Source of the DNA: Cohnella xylanilytica | GTDB lineage: Bacteria; Bacillota; Bacilli; Paenibacillales; Paenibacillaceae | Length of the DNA: 64,000 bases | Assembly (NCBI RefSeq): GCF_014212175.1 | Contig: NZ_JACJVR010000004.1 | Span: 1 to 64,000 of the forward strand | Reading direction: 5' to 3' | Part shown: positions 16,873 through 24,222 of the stretch, in pieces | Position numbering within the stretch: position 1 is the stretch's first letter | Layout of the letters: the number at the start of each line of letters is the position of its first letter | The notes under the pieces: model-generated | Databases searched by the model: none | Told to the model about the DNA's origin: nothing | Seen by the model: only the letters and a program-made list of their open reading frames with translations | Translations under genes and position numbers: made by a program

Positions 16873-18249
16873 TTAAAGGAATCTTTCCTTAAATTCTGAA
16901 AAGTTATTTTTTGCTGCTCGAACATCACTTGGAGATTTTGAAATGGAATGTGAGAATCTCTCATCACCTTTGATTTTTATTTTAAAATGCTTTCCATCCT
17001 CTGATAATTCAAATCCTAGGCTTTGTAGTTCTCTTTTTCCCTGTCTGGATAAACCGTTTGATGAATTTAATACCAGTTTTATTTTATTTATAAACACATC
17101 CTTATTATTTGAATTTTCGTTGGACGCCAAAATAGAAGAGATTATAGCTTCAACTCTCTTTGAACAACTTCCGCTCCTCAGCTTTTCTTCAAGTATTTCT
17201 CTTACAAGTTCGATTTGCTCGTTTGGAAATAACTCTTGCTCTGAGCCTTTTAAGAGAATAGCAGTTCTGTTGTTAAAATCACTAGGAGTAAGGATTTCAA
17301 CTTGACTGTGCAAATAACGGTTTTCAGATTCAAGACTTTCAATTTGCTCCTTCAAGTCTTGATTTTCTTCTAGTGCATACTCTATGAGATCTTTTTGTTC
17401 TGATTCGCCTTTTCGATACAAGTCAACTGTAGATTGATACTTTAATCCTTGGACATAAGACCATCTATTCTCATTGGCTATCTTTCTTGTATTTAGTATT
17501 TTCTTTACGAAATTAATAATATTCAATATGTGATCCGTATCATCTCTCCGGTAGTAATAATTTTGATCCCCATTTGGCCAATATATACCTATATTTCCAT
17601 TATAGGCATTTTTCTCGTTTGTAAGATGACGAAGTTCATGCGAAACTGAAGTATCTGATTCGAAATAGACATGCGCAAGTCCCGAGAGCTTTAATGCGAG
17701 GCGCTTTGGATCGGTCAGATGATTTCCATAAAAATGTTTGCTTACATAGACAACTGGCAATAAGTTCTTTTTCTTATTGTTAATAATTGAAGCCAGCTCG
17801 GATAAATTATCTCTGGTGACACTTTTAGCCTCCACTTCTACAGTGATGCCGTCATCAAGCATAACTCCTGTCTCCTGAAGAAATAGCGAGACAATATACG
17901 GCTTTAATGGAAGTCTAGTATATGTAGCAACATTAAAGTTGGCCCTAGATGTTACAATGGTTACATTAAAATCAACGTTAGTTCTAAGGCCTACCACATC
18001 TGTCCGCCATTCACAATCTACATCTTTTTTAATGTATCTTACACCACAATGTACACCAACTTCTCCAGCAACCACTACAAACTCCATAGACTCTTGGTCA
18101 TTAATATACTTCAAACCGTCAACAATTGGCTTATCATCTATTTCTAAAGTCCTATACGGGCTATGTTTCTGCCATTTCCTACAAATCTCCAAAAACATTT
18201 CAACTGTTGTCTCTTTATTTAGAGGTAGTACAGTATTAAATCCTATCAT
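16873..18249 (-). CDS. Unassigned coiled-coil protein of the restriction island
   Basis: A 458-residue protein I cannot place in a named family. Residues 1-150 are a mixed alpha/beta region; about 150-240 contain LLPVVYVSKHFYGNHLTDP, LSGLAHVYFE and GNIGIYWPNG, motifs also seen in uncharacterised proteins of defence loci. About 285-325 form a charged coiled coil (DLIEYALEENQDLKEQIESL). The last 55 residues (LQSLGFELSEDGKHFKIKIKG...SKSPSDVRAAKN) look like a HicA/dsRBD-like RNA-binding fold with a Lys-His pair. It lies upstream of the controller with its own terminator. A nuclease or abortive-infection role is plausible but not shown. Confidence 0.7.
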   Translation of the reverse strand: MIGFNTVLPLNKETTVEMFLEICRKWQKHSPYRTLEIDDKPIVDGLKYINDQESMEFVVVAGEVGVHCGVRYIKKDVDCEWRTDVVGLRTNVDFNVTIVTSRANFNVATYTRLPLKPYIVSLFLQETGVMLDDGITVEVEAKSVTRDNLSELASIINNKKKNLLPVVYVSKHFYGNHLTDPKRLALKLSGLAHVYFESDTSVSHELRHLTNEKNAYNGNIGIYWPNGDQNYYYRRDDTDHILNIINFVKKILNTRKIANENRWSYVQGLKYQSTVDLYRKGESEQKDLIEYALEENQDLKEQIESLESENRYLHSQVEILTPSDFNNRTAILLKGSEQELFPNEQIELVREILEEKLRSGSCSKRVEAIISSILASNENSNNKDVFINKIKLVLNSSNGLSRQGKRELQSLGFELSEDGKHFKIKIKGDERFSHSISKSPSDVRAAKNNFSEFKERFL

Positions 18250-18381
18250 TAGGATACCTCCTTAAAATCATGACGATTGGACTATTCGACGAATACAAGT
18301 ATTTTTCCTCCTGATCCAGCACCAATTTACAATTTGCAACAATTTTAAATACGGATATATATCATGATCTTGCAAGACACA

Positions 18382-18405
18382 AAGACCCCTCGTGCGAGGG
18401 GTCTT
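18382..18405. terminator. Hairpin with T-tract in the leader of the 18.4-kb gene
   Basis: AAGACCCCTC-GTGC-GAGGGGTCTT is a perfect 10-bp stem followed on the plus strand by CAACTTTTT, just 24 bp before the start at 18429. It is either a terminator of upstream plus-strand transcription or an attenuator. Confidence 0.6.
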
Positions 18406-18428
18406 CAACTTTTTCAGGAGGGATGAAC

Positions 18429-18845
18429 ATGCGAACCATCAACACCCGAATGGATATCGAAGACCTTCGCCAGGACGAATCAGCGCCAGCAGTGTTCACC
18501 GAACACATCTCCGAGTTTTTTCGGCAACTGGAGGCAGAGATGGTCGGCAACGAGACAGACTCGTTCAGTCTTGACCCAAACGGGCTGATCATCTTGCTGG
18601 AAGCGGGCGACGACCTGCGCAGCCTGAACTTTACGGAACTGGGCAGCGAAAGCGGCGAATGTCTCCGCCGCGCAGTCGAGTTCGTCGAAAAGCTCAACCT
18701 TGTCGAGGTGCAGGCGTACAGGCTTGAGGTGATGCTGGACAACGACTTTGTGGTGACGATCTTCACGCTGGCGGGAACACACGACGAGGAGGCGGAGCAA
18801 TGGCTGAGCGAACAAGCTCAAAGAAGCCGACGGCAAGCGAACTGA
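18429..18845 (+). CDS. Hypothetical acidic protein
   Basis: A 138-residue acidic protein with no recognised family (LDPNGLIILLEAGDDLRSLNFTELGSE, LEVMLDNDFVVTIFTLAG). ATG 18429 lies 6 bp after GGAGG; an ATG two codons earlier would overlap that site. Base composition is more GC-rich than the restriction genes next door. The end overlaps the next small ORF by 46 bp, which suggests translational coupling. Similar pairs of short unknown genes occur on phages and plasmids. Confidence 0.6.
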   Translation: MRTINTRMDIEDLRQDESAPAVFTEHISEFFRQLEAEMVGNETDSFSLDPNGLIILLEAGDDLRSLNFTELGSESGECLRRAVEFVEKLNLVEVQAYRLEVMLDNDFVVTIFTLAGTHDEEAEQWLSEQAQRSRRQAN

Positions 18846-19006
18846 TCGTCCAAAAGCTCAAGGAAACGTTTGACCGCAAAGGCACTTCCCTGGACGAGGG
18901 CTCAAATGTCTGGGTCATGGCAGCGGCGGCAAAAACAAAAGTCCCCCTCGAGGTACCGCATCGTTCTGTGAAAAGCTGTTGGATAGTCTTAAAACCTCTG
19001 GAGTAA
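18800..19006 (+). CDS. Small ORF, probably with a frameshifted 3' end
   Basis: A 68-residue ORF begins MAERTSSKKPTASELIVQKL with GGAGG 7 bp before the ATG, inside the end of the preceding gene. From about residue 37 the +1 frame reads more protein-like (GHGSGGKNKSPPRG, SFCEKLLDSLKTSGVN before TAA) than the annotated frame. Either the gene is frameshifted or two short reading frames overlap. No family was recognised. Confidence 0.4.
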   Translation: MAERTSSKKPTASELIVQKLKETFDRKGTSLDEGSNVWVMAAAAKTKVPLEVPHRSVKSCWIVLKPLE

Positions 19007-19033
19007 ATTAACTTCACCAAAGGAGGATAAACC

Positions 19034-19361
19034 ATGCAACGAAAAAAATTGACAACCCTTCTTTTCGCCCCCCCAAGACAACTTTCAAGTTCCGTGTGAA
19101 GTCCTGAGGGACGCATTCGTTTGGTCTTTGTTCAAACCAATCGACATAGTGCTTTCTCAGTACAACGACAAAAGACAGTTCATGGTTGATAAAGTGGTTG
19201 GAATACAAAGACTAGAACAAGGCAAGTACTACTGGGAGGCCACTTTAAAAGTAACGACTTTTCAGGGAGCGCATAACCCTCCCTACCACTACTACACCAT
19301 CACATTCACTAACCTGTTCTCAGACCAACTAAAGGTGGTAAGCGTTCAGCGTACGGATTAA
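19034..19361 (+). pseudogene. DUF3888-like gene broken at a C7 run
   Basis: A strong ribosome site (AAAGGAGG) precedes ATG 19034 and the frame MQRKKLTTLLFA, then a run of seven C at 19068-19074 leads to a stop 66 bp from the start. In the next frame the coding continues from just before the run as QDNFQVPCEVLRDAFVWSL and ends at 19361 with VTTFQGAHNPPYHYYTITF, the DUF3888 C-terminal pattern. Removing one C restores a single frame of about 108 residues. Either the gene is inactive, phase-variable, or the run is a sequencing error. A TTG at 19128 could start a shorter product. Confidence 0.6.
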
Positions 19362-19487
19362 CCAGAACAAACAAAATTCTCTCTTTGAAGCCCGCGTACG
19401 CTGGAAATTTCCCTGATCTGGCCCTCCCCGAGCCATGCCCTGCAAAGCACCTTTCCAAGCCTACAGCGAGATTTTCCAAAAAAACTT

Positions 19488-19517
19488 GCCGTTACTTATG
19501 GTACGGTTCTCCGTACC
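19488..19517. repeat. Dispersed CTTGCCGTTAC element with hairpin, copy 2
   Basis: CTTGCCGTTACTTATG is followed by GGTACGG-TTCT-CCGTACC (19500-19517, perfect 7-bp stem). The conserved left part with a compensated stem sequence, compared with copy 1, suggests that the hairpin itself is selected. Confidence 0.5.
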
Positions 19518-19534
19518 ACTCTGAAGGAAAAGTT

Positions 19535-19560
19535 TGAGGGCGTCCCGAAGGACACCCTCA
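19535..19560. terminator. Terminator-like hairpin
   Basis: TGAGGGcGTCC-CGAA-GGACaCCCTCA pairs over 10 of 11 positions. It lies downstream of the DUF3888-like pseudogene and of the hairpin repeat. Confidence 0.5.
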
Positions 19561-19695
19561 ATGTACGATCATCACTGAGTCTAGGGAACCTAACTTTAGC
19601 AGTATTCTGCATCAGTAAGAATTACTTTGCGTTTCTCGGTATTACTTGGTAATACTAAATACCACTTTACCTTCCCAAGTCACACCCCACAACCC

Positions 19696-20046
19696 TCAAC
19701 TCCAGGCCTCGATATCCTCGTCATCGAACTCTTCCACTTCCGGCTCAGGCTCGGAATAGGAAGTTGGGGCGGCCTGTCCGATCTGAGCTACCTCCGCCAC
19801 CGCCGCCGCTTCTGCCGCGACCGCGATCTGCTGAGAGGCTTCGTGCAAGCCTGACCTCTCCATCGGGATATAGGTCTGCAAGTTGCGGACGCCGTTCTGC
19901 CTGATCTCGTTCTCTACCAAATAACGAATCGAATCCATCAAGTTCGTCTGCGCGTTCAGCCACGCCATGACAAGCGGATCCTCATTCTTCTTCGTCTTCA
20001 AGCTGATGTTGTCGCCTGGAGACTTGGTCTTCTTCATCCCATCCAC
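19696..20046 (-). CDS. ParR-like centromere-binding adaptor
   Basis: A 116-residue protein directly downstream of the actin-like gene. Residues 12-50 (ISLKTKKNEDPLVMAWLNAQTNLMDSIRYLVENEI) resemble a ribbon-helix-helix DNA-binding domain, and the acidic tail (EPEPEVEEFDDEDIEAW) resembles actin-contacting tails of ParR-type adaptors. In type II plasmid partition the adaptor binds centromere repeats and caps the ParM filament. Operon position (38 bp after the actin) supports this. The assignment rests on size, architecture and context rather than on a diagnostic motif. Confidence 0.65.
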   Translation of the reverse strand: MDGMKKTKSPGDNISLKTKKNEDPLVMAWLNAQTNLMDSIRYLVENEIRQNGVRNLQTYIPMERSGLHEASQQIAVAAEAAAVAEVAQIGQAAPTSYSEPEPEVEEFDDEDIEAWS

Positions 20047-20084
20047 CTGCCGAATTCAGTAAATGACCGCCGTTCCTGCCACGC

Positions 20085-21284
20085 TTATGCCGGCTGTTCC
20101 GCCGCCTTGCCCTTGAGCGCCGAGAAGATCTTGCCGCGAACGAAGGCGTCGAGCCCCGTCGCGTTTAGCTCTACGGCATATTCGGCCGGTATGTAGAGCA
20201 GCTTGATCTCCCGTTCGTCGCACAGCTCCTTCAGATGCGGGTACAGAACGGACCTCATGAGAATGCTCCCCCCGCCGTACACGCAGATGAGGTCGATCTC
20301 ATTGCGCGCCTTGGTCAGCTGCTTCTTCACATGCTGCACGATCTGCTTGACCTGGCTCTCCAGCGGCCGGCGCAGCGTCTTGAGCGCTCTCGCATGGTAC
20401 TTGTGGTTCGGATTCTTGATCACGTCGCTGAAAAACTGCCTCGGACTATCCGGCAGATGGATCAGCCGTTTGAACTCCGGGAGCGCCTCTTCGATGGCGT
20501 AGCCCGCTCCGTGATGGCTGCCGTGGACGAATTGGCGCAGGAACCGGTTCCCTTCCGTAATCGGATATTCCGTGGAGCCGTCGCCGATGTCCACATGCAG
20601 GATACGCTTGTCCTTGAAGAAGCTGCCGTTGAACTTCTTCCCGACGCCATAGGCCTCCACGAATTCGGCGAAGATGTCCCCTTCTCTCCAATTCCCCGAC
20701 GCGTCCCGCTGCAGCGTGAAGATTACCGGCGTCGCTTCCGGGACGGCCTTGACGAACGGGAACGTGATCCGGACCGCAACGCGATGCAGGCCCAGATGCA
20801 CGGTCACGTGATGCGTGCCGGAAGTGAACCGCTTCTCGAAGCGGGCCGACGTCTCGTCCGTATGCTGCGTAACCGGCAACGCGGTCGCCATATCGACCTC
20901 CAGGTCGATTGTCGACGGGATCGCCTTCTCCTCCTCGTACGCCTTCTGAACGGCCACGGCGGCAATCTGAGCTAGCGTATTCACGACCGGAAGGTCCATA
21001 TCGCTTTTCAAATCGATGCCGATCTGAAGATTGTCGATGATCTCGCCGCTCTCCAGCGCGAACTTGCCGACATAATACATCCCGGGCCGGGCGGCCGGCG
21101 AATCGACCGTGACGACGAGTTGGTCCTGCAGATTCGCGATGAAGCTCTCCGGCGATTGCTCCTCCCTCCAGGGAAGCTCGTCCACCATGCAATTAACGTT
21201 AGGCTGCTGAATCAATCTCCCGTCGACGACCAGATCGTGCTCGCTGTTGCCGTTATCGTTACCGACATAGAAATGATAATTCAT
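20085..21284 (-). CDS. ParM/Alp-like actin ATPase (plasmid segregation type)
   Basis: A 399-residue actin-fold ATPase. The phosphate-1 loop is GNDNGNSEHDL near the N-terminus, phosphate-2 is LHVDIGDGSTEYPI near residue 240, and the adenosine motif is DLICVYGGGSILM near residue 345. The organisation matches ParM/Alp proteins that segregate plasmids with an adaptor encoded downstream, and the ParR-like gene fits. ATG 21284 follows GAGAGGAG; an ATG ten codons upstream lacks a ribosome site. In a chromosomal setting it suggests an integrated plasmid or phage remnant. Confidence 0.8.
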   Translation of the reverse strand: MNYHFYVGNDNGNSEHDLVVDGRLIQQPNVNCMVDELPWREEQSPESFIANLQDQLVVTVDSPAARPGMYYVGKFALESGEIIDNLQIGIDLKSDMDLPVVNTLAQIAAVAVQKAYEEEKAIPSTIDLEVDMATALPVTQHTDETSARFEKRFTSGTHHVTVHLGLHRVAVRITFPFVKAVPEATPVIFTLQRDASGNWREGDIFAEFVEAYGVGKKFNGSFFKDKRILHVDIGDGSTEYPITEGNRFLRQFVHGSHHGAGYAIEEALPEFKRLIHLPDSPRQFFSDVIKNPNHKYHARALKTLRRPLESQVKQIVQHVKKQLTKARNEIDLICVYGGGSILMRSVLYPHLKELCDEREIKLLYIPAEYAVELNATGLDAFVRGKIFSALKGKAAEQPA

Positions 21285-21429
21285 AGTCGCTCTCCTCTCT
21301 AATGGCTTTGGCATGCCACGGTATTACTTTGCCACACGAGGTGTTACCAAGCAACCTTCCAGAGTCCTACGCAACATTATCTTTCTCTCATTTTATTTTG
21401 TCGGATCTTGAAGCGGCTGCGAATTCCTG

Positions 21430-21460
21430 TTGACTTAAACCGCGGTTTAAGTCGTATCCT
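21430..21460 (+). promoter_or_regulatory. MerR-type promoter with 19-bp spacer
   Basis: TTGACT (21430-21435) and TATCCT (21455-21460) are separated by 19 bp. The spacer is filled by a perfect 22-bp palindrome (21432-21453, half-site GACTTAAACCG). The long spacer with a dyad is the hallmark of MerR activation. Confidence 0.8.
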
Positions 21461-21502
21461 ATTCTTGTCGACAGGATAAACATCCTATTTGGAGGACTCC
21501 AG

Positions 21503-21886
21503 ATGAAGTACTGTTCCATCGGCGAAGCCGCGGCCCGGTTCCGAATTCCCGAATCCACGATCCGTTATTATGAGAAAAAAGGCCTGCTGCCGCTCATCGA
21601 GCGAGACGCGGCGGGGAGACGGCTATTCTCGGAAGATCAGATGGCGCTTCTGAGTACCGTGATTTGTCTCAAAAACACGAACATGCCTATCAACGACATT
21701 AAGCAGTATGTGGCCTGGATCCTGGAGGGAGACAGCACCCTTGAACTTCGGCTCAAGATGATGAGCGAGCACAAGCAGGCCGTGCTGGACGAGATGGCGT
21801 TGATGACCGAATCGTTGCAAGGAATCGACGAGAAGATTACGCGTTATAAGACGCGAATTCAGGAGAGAAAAGAGGTAACCCAATGA
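21503..21886 (+). CDS. MerR-family regulator
   Basis: A 127-residue MerR regulator: winged HTH at residues 4-70 (IGEAAARFRIPESTIRYYEKKGLLP) and a coiled-coil dimerisation helix at 80-125, without metal-binding cysteines. It is of the AdhR/YhdM-like group that controls aldehyde- or electrophile-responsive oxidoreductases. It is the first gene of an operon; its stop overlaps the start of the SDR gene by four bases (ATGA). Its own promoter has the 19-bp spacer and palindrome at 21430-21460, so autoactivation is expected. Confidence 0.88.
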   Translation: MKYCSIGEAAARFRIPESTIRYYEKKGLLPLIERDAAGRRLFSEDQMALLSTVICLKNTNMPINDIKQYVAWILEGDSTLELRLKMMSEHKQAVLDEMALMTESLQGIDEKITRYKTRIQERKEVTQ

Positions 21887-22644
21887 AATTATCGGGCAAT
21901 ACGATCCTCATTACGGGCGGAGGCTCCGGAATCGGACTCGCTTTCGCGCAGCGTTTTATCCAGGCGGGCAATACCGTCATCGCGACGGGGCGGCGCGAGA
22001 ACGTGCTTCAACAGGCGCAAGAGAAGCTCCCGGGCCTGATTACTCGCGTCAGCGATCTGAATAAAGAATCCGAGCGCGTCGCCTTGTTCGAATGGGTGAC
22101 GGCGAACTACCCGGAAGTGAATGTGCTGGTTAACAATGCGGGAATCCAACAACGCTTTAACGTGCTCAAGGCGAACGCCAGGAACGATTGGGGCGGCATC
22201 GGCCAAGAGATCGCGACCAACCTCGAAGCGCCGGTCCATCTCTCCCTGCTGTTCGCTCCGTTCTTCGCGGCCAAGGAACGGGCGGCGATCGTGAACGTCA
22301 CGTCCGGGCTCGCCTTCACGCCGTTCGCGATCGCTCCGATCTACTCGGCGACCAAGTCGGCGCTGCATTCCTTCACGATGAGCCTCCGGCACCAGCTGTC
22401 GGAGACGTCCGTAGAAGTCATTGAAGTGGCGCCTCCGGCCGTCAATACCGATCTGGGCGGGTCGGGGCTGCATGTGCAAGGAGAGCCGCTGGACGCCTTT
22501 GCGGATGGGATCTTCAAAGGACTGGAAGAGGGGCTTCCGGAGATCGGGTACGGCACTTCCGTGGGCCGCTTGCGCATGTCGCGCGACGACATCGACATGT
22601 ACACGGAGAAGCTGTATCAGGCTACGAAGAATGCCATTGAATAA
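21883..22644 (+). CDS. DltE-like short-chain dehydrogenase
   Basis: A 253-residue SDR with TGGGSGIGLAFAQRF (residues 11-25), NNAGIQ, VNVTSGLAF (Ser) and YSATKSALHSF (Tyr-x3-Lys). The LSGNTILITGGGSGIGLA start is typical of the DltE/YvaG-like group with unknown carbonyl substrates. It is translationally coupled to the MerR gene (4-bp overlap), so the regulator and enzyme are co-induced. A hairpin at 22659-22682 ends the operon. Confidence 0.88.
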   Translation: MKLSGNTILITGGGSGIGLAFAQRFIQAGNTVIATGRRENVLQQAQEKLPGLITRVSDLNKESERVALFEWVTANYPEVNVLVNNAGIQQRFNVLKANARNDWGGIGQEIATNLEAPVHLSLLFAPFFAAKERAAIVNVTSGLAFTPFAIAPIYSATKSALHSFTMSLRHQLSETSVEVIEVAPPAVNTDLGGSGLHVQGEPLDAFADGIFKGLEEGLPEIGYGTSVGRLRMSRDDIDMYTEKLYQATKNAIE

Positions 22645-22658
22645 CGCGCTCATGAAGA

Positions 22659-22682
22659 AGGCCATCCTATGTCGGATGGCCT
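22659..22682. terminator. Intrinsic terminator hairpin
   Basis: AGGCCATCC and GGATGGCCT form a 9-bp perfect stem with a 6-base loop between the converging SDR and cfr-like genes. Confidence 0.7.
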
Positions 22683-22736
22683 CTTCCCATTCGGGCTTGA
22701 ACGAATTTTCCTCGTCGTCGTTAGCCTTATTTAGCC

Positions 22737-23768
22737 TTATTCCGTACGGTACAGCTGACCGCAGGCCGCGTTAATGTCCGAGCCGAATTGAGTTCGGATG
22801 GTGAATCGAATGCCCCGCGATTTTAGGACCCGAACGAAATCCTCGATCCGGCTCGCATCCGATGCGTGGTAACTGTCCGGAGTCACGTCGGTGGAATTGT
22901 ATGGAATCAGGGTGACGTGATAGAGATGCTCCCAATCCCCCCTCCCCCGCAGCCATTCGGCCACCGCTCCCGCATGCTCCATGGAATCGTTGACCCCCCG
23001 GAGAAGGATATACGCGATGTACACCTTCCTCCCGGTCTGTCGGATGTGCCGATCCAAGGCATCCAGGACGTCGCGAATCGGGAACCGGTTGTTGATCGGC
23101 ATGAGCTCGCTTCGCTGGTCGTCGAACGGAGAATGCAGCGAGAAGGTCAGATTGATCTGCGGATACTCCCGCGTCAGCCTCTCGATTCCCGGCAGCAGGC
23201 CGATCGTGGAGATCGTCAGCCTTCGATGCCCTAATCCGAACAGGCCCGGATCGGTCAGAATGTGCAGAGCCTCGAAGAGATGCGGGTTGGCGAGGGCCTC
23301 CCCCATGCCCATGAAGGAGACGCTGTCCAAGCGGTGGCCGTTCAGGTGAAAATACAGCAATTGATCGGTGATCTCGTCGGCGGTCAGATTGCGCTTCAAG
23401 CCGATGGTGCCGGTGGCGCAAAATTTGCACCCGAACCCGCAGCCGCATTGCGTCGAGATGCAGTACGATTTCCACCCGCGTTCATAATGGAGTCGCACGG
23501 TTTCTACGCGTTCGTCGCCGGCTACGGCGAACAACACCTTGCACACCTGACTCGAGGCGAGCTCCGCTACCGGACGGACGCTGCATACCTGCGAACCGAG
23601 GGCCCGGAGCAGCTCTTCCCGCAAAGATCGGGGAAGCATGCTCATCCGTTCGTATTCGCCGACCTTGTGCTTGAATATCGCTTCGTTAATTTGCTTATAT
23701 CGATACGAGGGTTGCTTCCATTCGGACAATAGTTGGCGTATCCTTGTATATTTCGAGGTTGGCTTCAT
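22737..23768 (-). CDS. cfr-like: Cfr-type radical-SAM 23S rRNA methyltransferase
   Basis: The 343-residue protein aligns by eye with Cfr (349 residues) throughout: KVLFEV-like, ERVETVRLHYERGWKSYCIS, the [4Fe-4S] motif C110-x3-C114-x2-C117 (GCGFGCKFC), LTADEITDQLLYFHL, FMGMGEALAN, SISTIG, VNLTFSLHSPF and the C-terminal AACGQLY with catalytic C336; the other mechanistic cysteine corresponds to C103. Cfr enzymes methylate C8 of A2503, giving resistance to phenicols, lincosamides, oxazolidinones, pleuromutilins and streptogramin A; RlmN would methylate C2, but similarity here is to Cfr. AAGGAG lies 5 bp before ATG. A leader attenuator lies upstream. Confidence 0.85.
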   Translation of the reverse strand: MKPTSKYTRIRQLLSEWKQPSYRYKQINEAIFKHKVGEYERMSMLPRSLREELLRALGSQVCSVRPVAELASSQVCKVLFAVAGDERVETVRLHYERGWKSYCISTQCGCGFGCKFCATGTIGLKRNLTADEITDQLLYFHLNGHRLDSVSFMGMGEALANPHLFEALHILTDPGLFGLGHRRLTISTIGLLPGIERLTREYPQINLTFSLHSPFDDQRSELMPINNRFPIRDVLDALDRHIRQTGRKVYIAYILLRGVNDSMEHAGAVAEWLRGRGDWEHLYHVTLIPYNSTDVTPDSYHASDASRIEDFVRVLKSRGIRFTIRTQFGSDINAACGQLYRTE

Positions 23769-23818
23769 GTCTTCTCCTTGCCGCCGGAGACAACCTCATT
23801 GCGCAGGAGGACAGATCG

Positions 23819-23926
23819 CTACGTGCATCTGTCGATCGAATGACAGGCCTCCGGCCGTTTGTAGTCGTGAACCGCTTCCTTGGATCCGAACCGGTTCACC
23901 CGATCATCTACAACCTCAATCAGCAT
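23819..23926 (-). CDS. Possible small ORF between attenuator and cfr-like gene
   Basis: A minus-strand ORF of 35 codons (MLIEVVDDRVNRFGS...) starts 9 bp after GGAGG, just beyond the U-tract of the attenuator, and ends 50 bp before the cfr-like start. An ATG three codons upstream overlaps the ribosome site. No family is recognised; it may be a second leader peptide or chance. Confidence 0.35.
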   Translation of the reverse strand: MLIEVVDDRVNRFGSKEAVHDYKRPEACHSIDRCT

Positions 23927-23950
23927 CTCGTTCATCCTCCAAATTTTCGA

Positions 23951-23995
23951 ATAAAAAAAATGAGCCGCAAGAAAGTTACCTTCCTCGCAGCTCAA
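23951..23995 (-). terminator. Leader terminator (attenuator) of the cfr-like gene
   Basis: On the minus strand a 15-bp stem (TGAGCTGCGAGGAAG paired with CTTTCTTGCGGCTCA, including three G-U pairs) is closed by a GTAA tetraloop and followed by eight T. It lies between the promoter and the coding region, so transcription must pass it to reach the gene. Confidence 0.85.
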
Positions 23996-24053
23996 TCCAT
24001 ACGGCTAATCCGCCCCGGTTCGCGGGGTAGACTAAAGGATATTTATTGAGTGA

Positions 24054-24109
24054 AAAGAATAAGGTAACTTCCTTGCCGATAAAGAATAAACCTAGCCGCT
24101 TTATTCTTT
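24054..24109 (-). promoter_or_regulatory. Alternative pairing segments upstream of the attenuator
   Basis: In the leader RNA AAAGAATAAA (24109-24100) can pair with TTTATTCTTT (24090-24081) or with TTATTCTTT (24062-24054). AAGTTACCTT (24070-24061) is exactly complementary to AAGGTAACTT within the terminator stem-loop (23982-23973). These mutually exclusive helices are the expected parts of a terminator/antiterminator switch. Confidence 0.7.
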
Positions 24110-24128
24110 AAACCAGGCAAGAAATCAT
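24108..24128 (-). CDS. Leader peptide MISCLV
   Basis: A six-codon ORF (MISCLV, TAA) has AAGGA 7 bp upstream of its ATG. Its stop codon overlaps the first arm of the switching stem. Short leader ORFs whose translation is stalled by ribosome-binding antibiotics control many resistance genes, and this one has the right position and length. Expression has not been seen; this is an inference from layout. Confidence 0.6.
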   Translation of the reverse strand: MISCLV

Positions 24129-24168
24129 TACATTATCCTTCTCAACTCCTGTCGTTAAGTGTAGCAAA

Positions 24169-24198
24169 ATTCTAACATATCCCCGGTTCCAACGGCAA
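24169..24198 (-). promoter_or_regulatory. Promoter of the cfr-like leader
   Basis: On the minus strand TTGCCG (24198-24193) and extended TGTTAGAAT (-10 at 24174-24169) are separated by 18 bp. Transcription would start about 30-35 bp before the leader peptide ATG. Confidence 0.5.
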
Positions 24199-24222
24199 CA
24201 CTGGCAACGCAAGCTGTCAACG

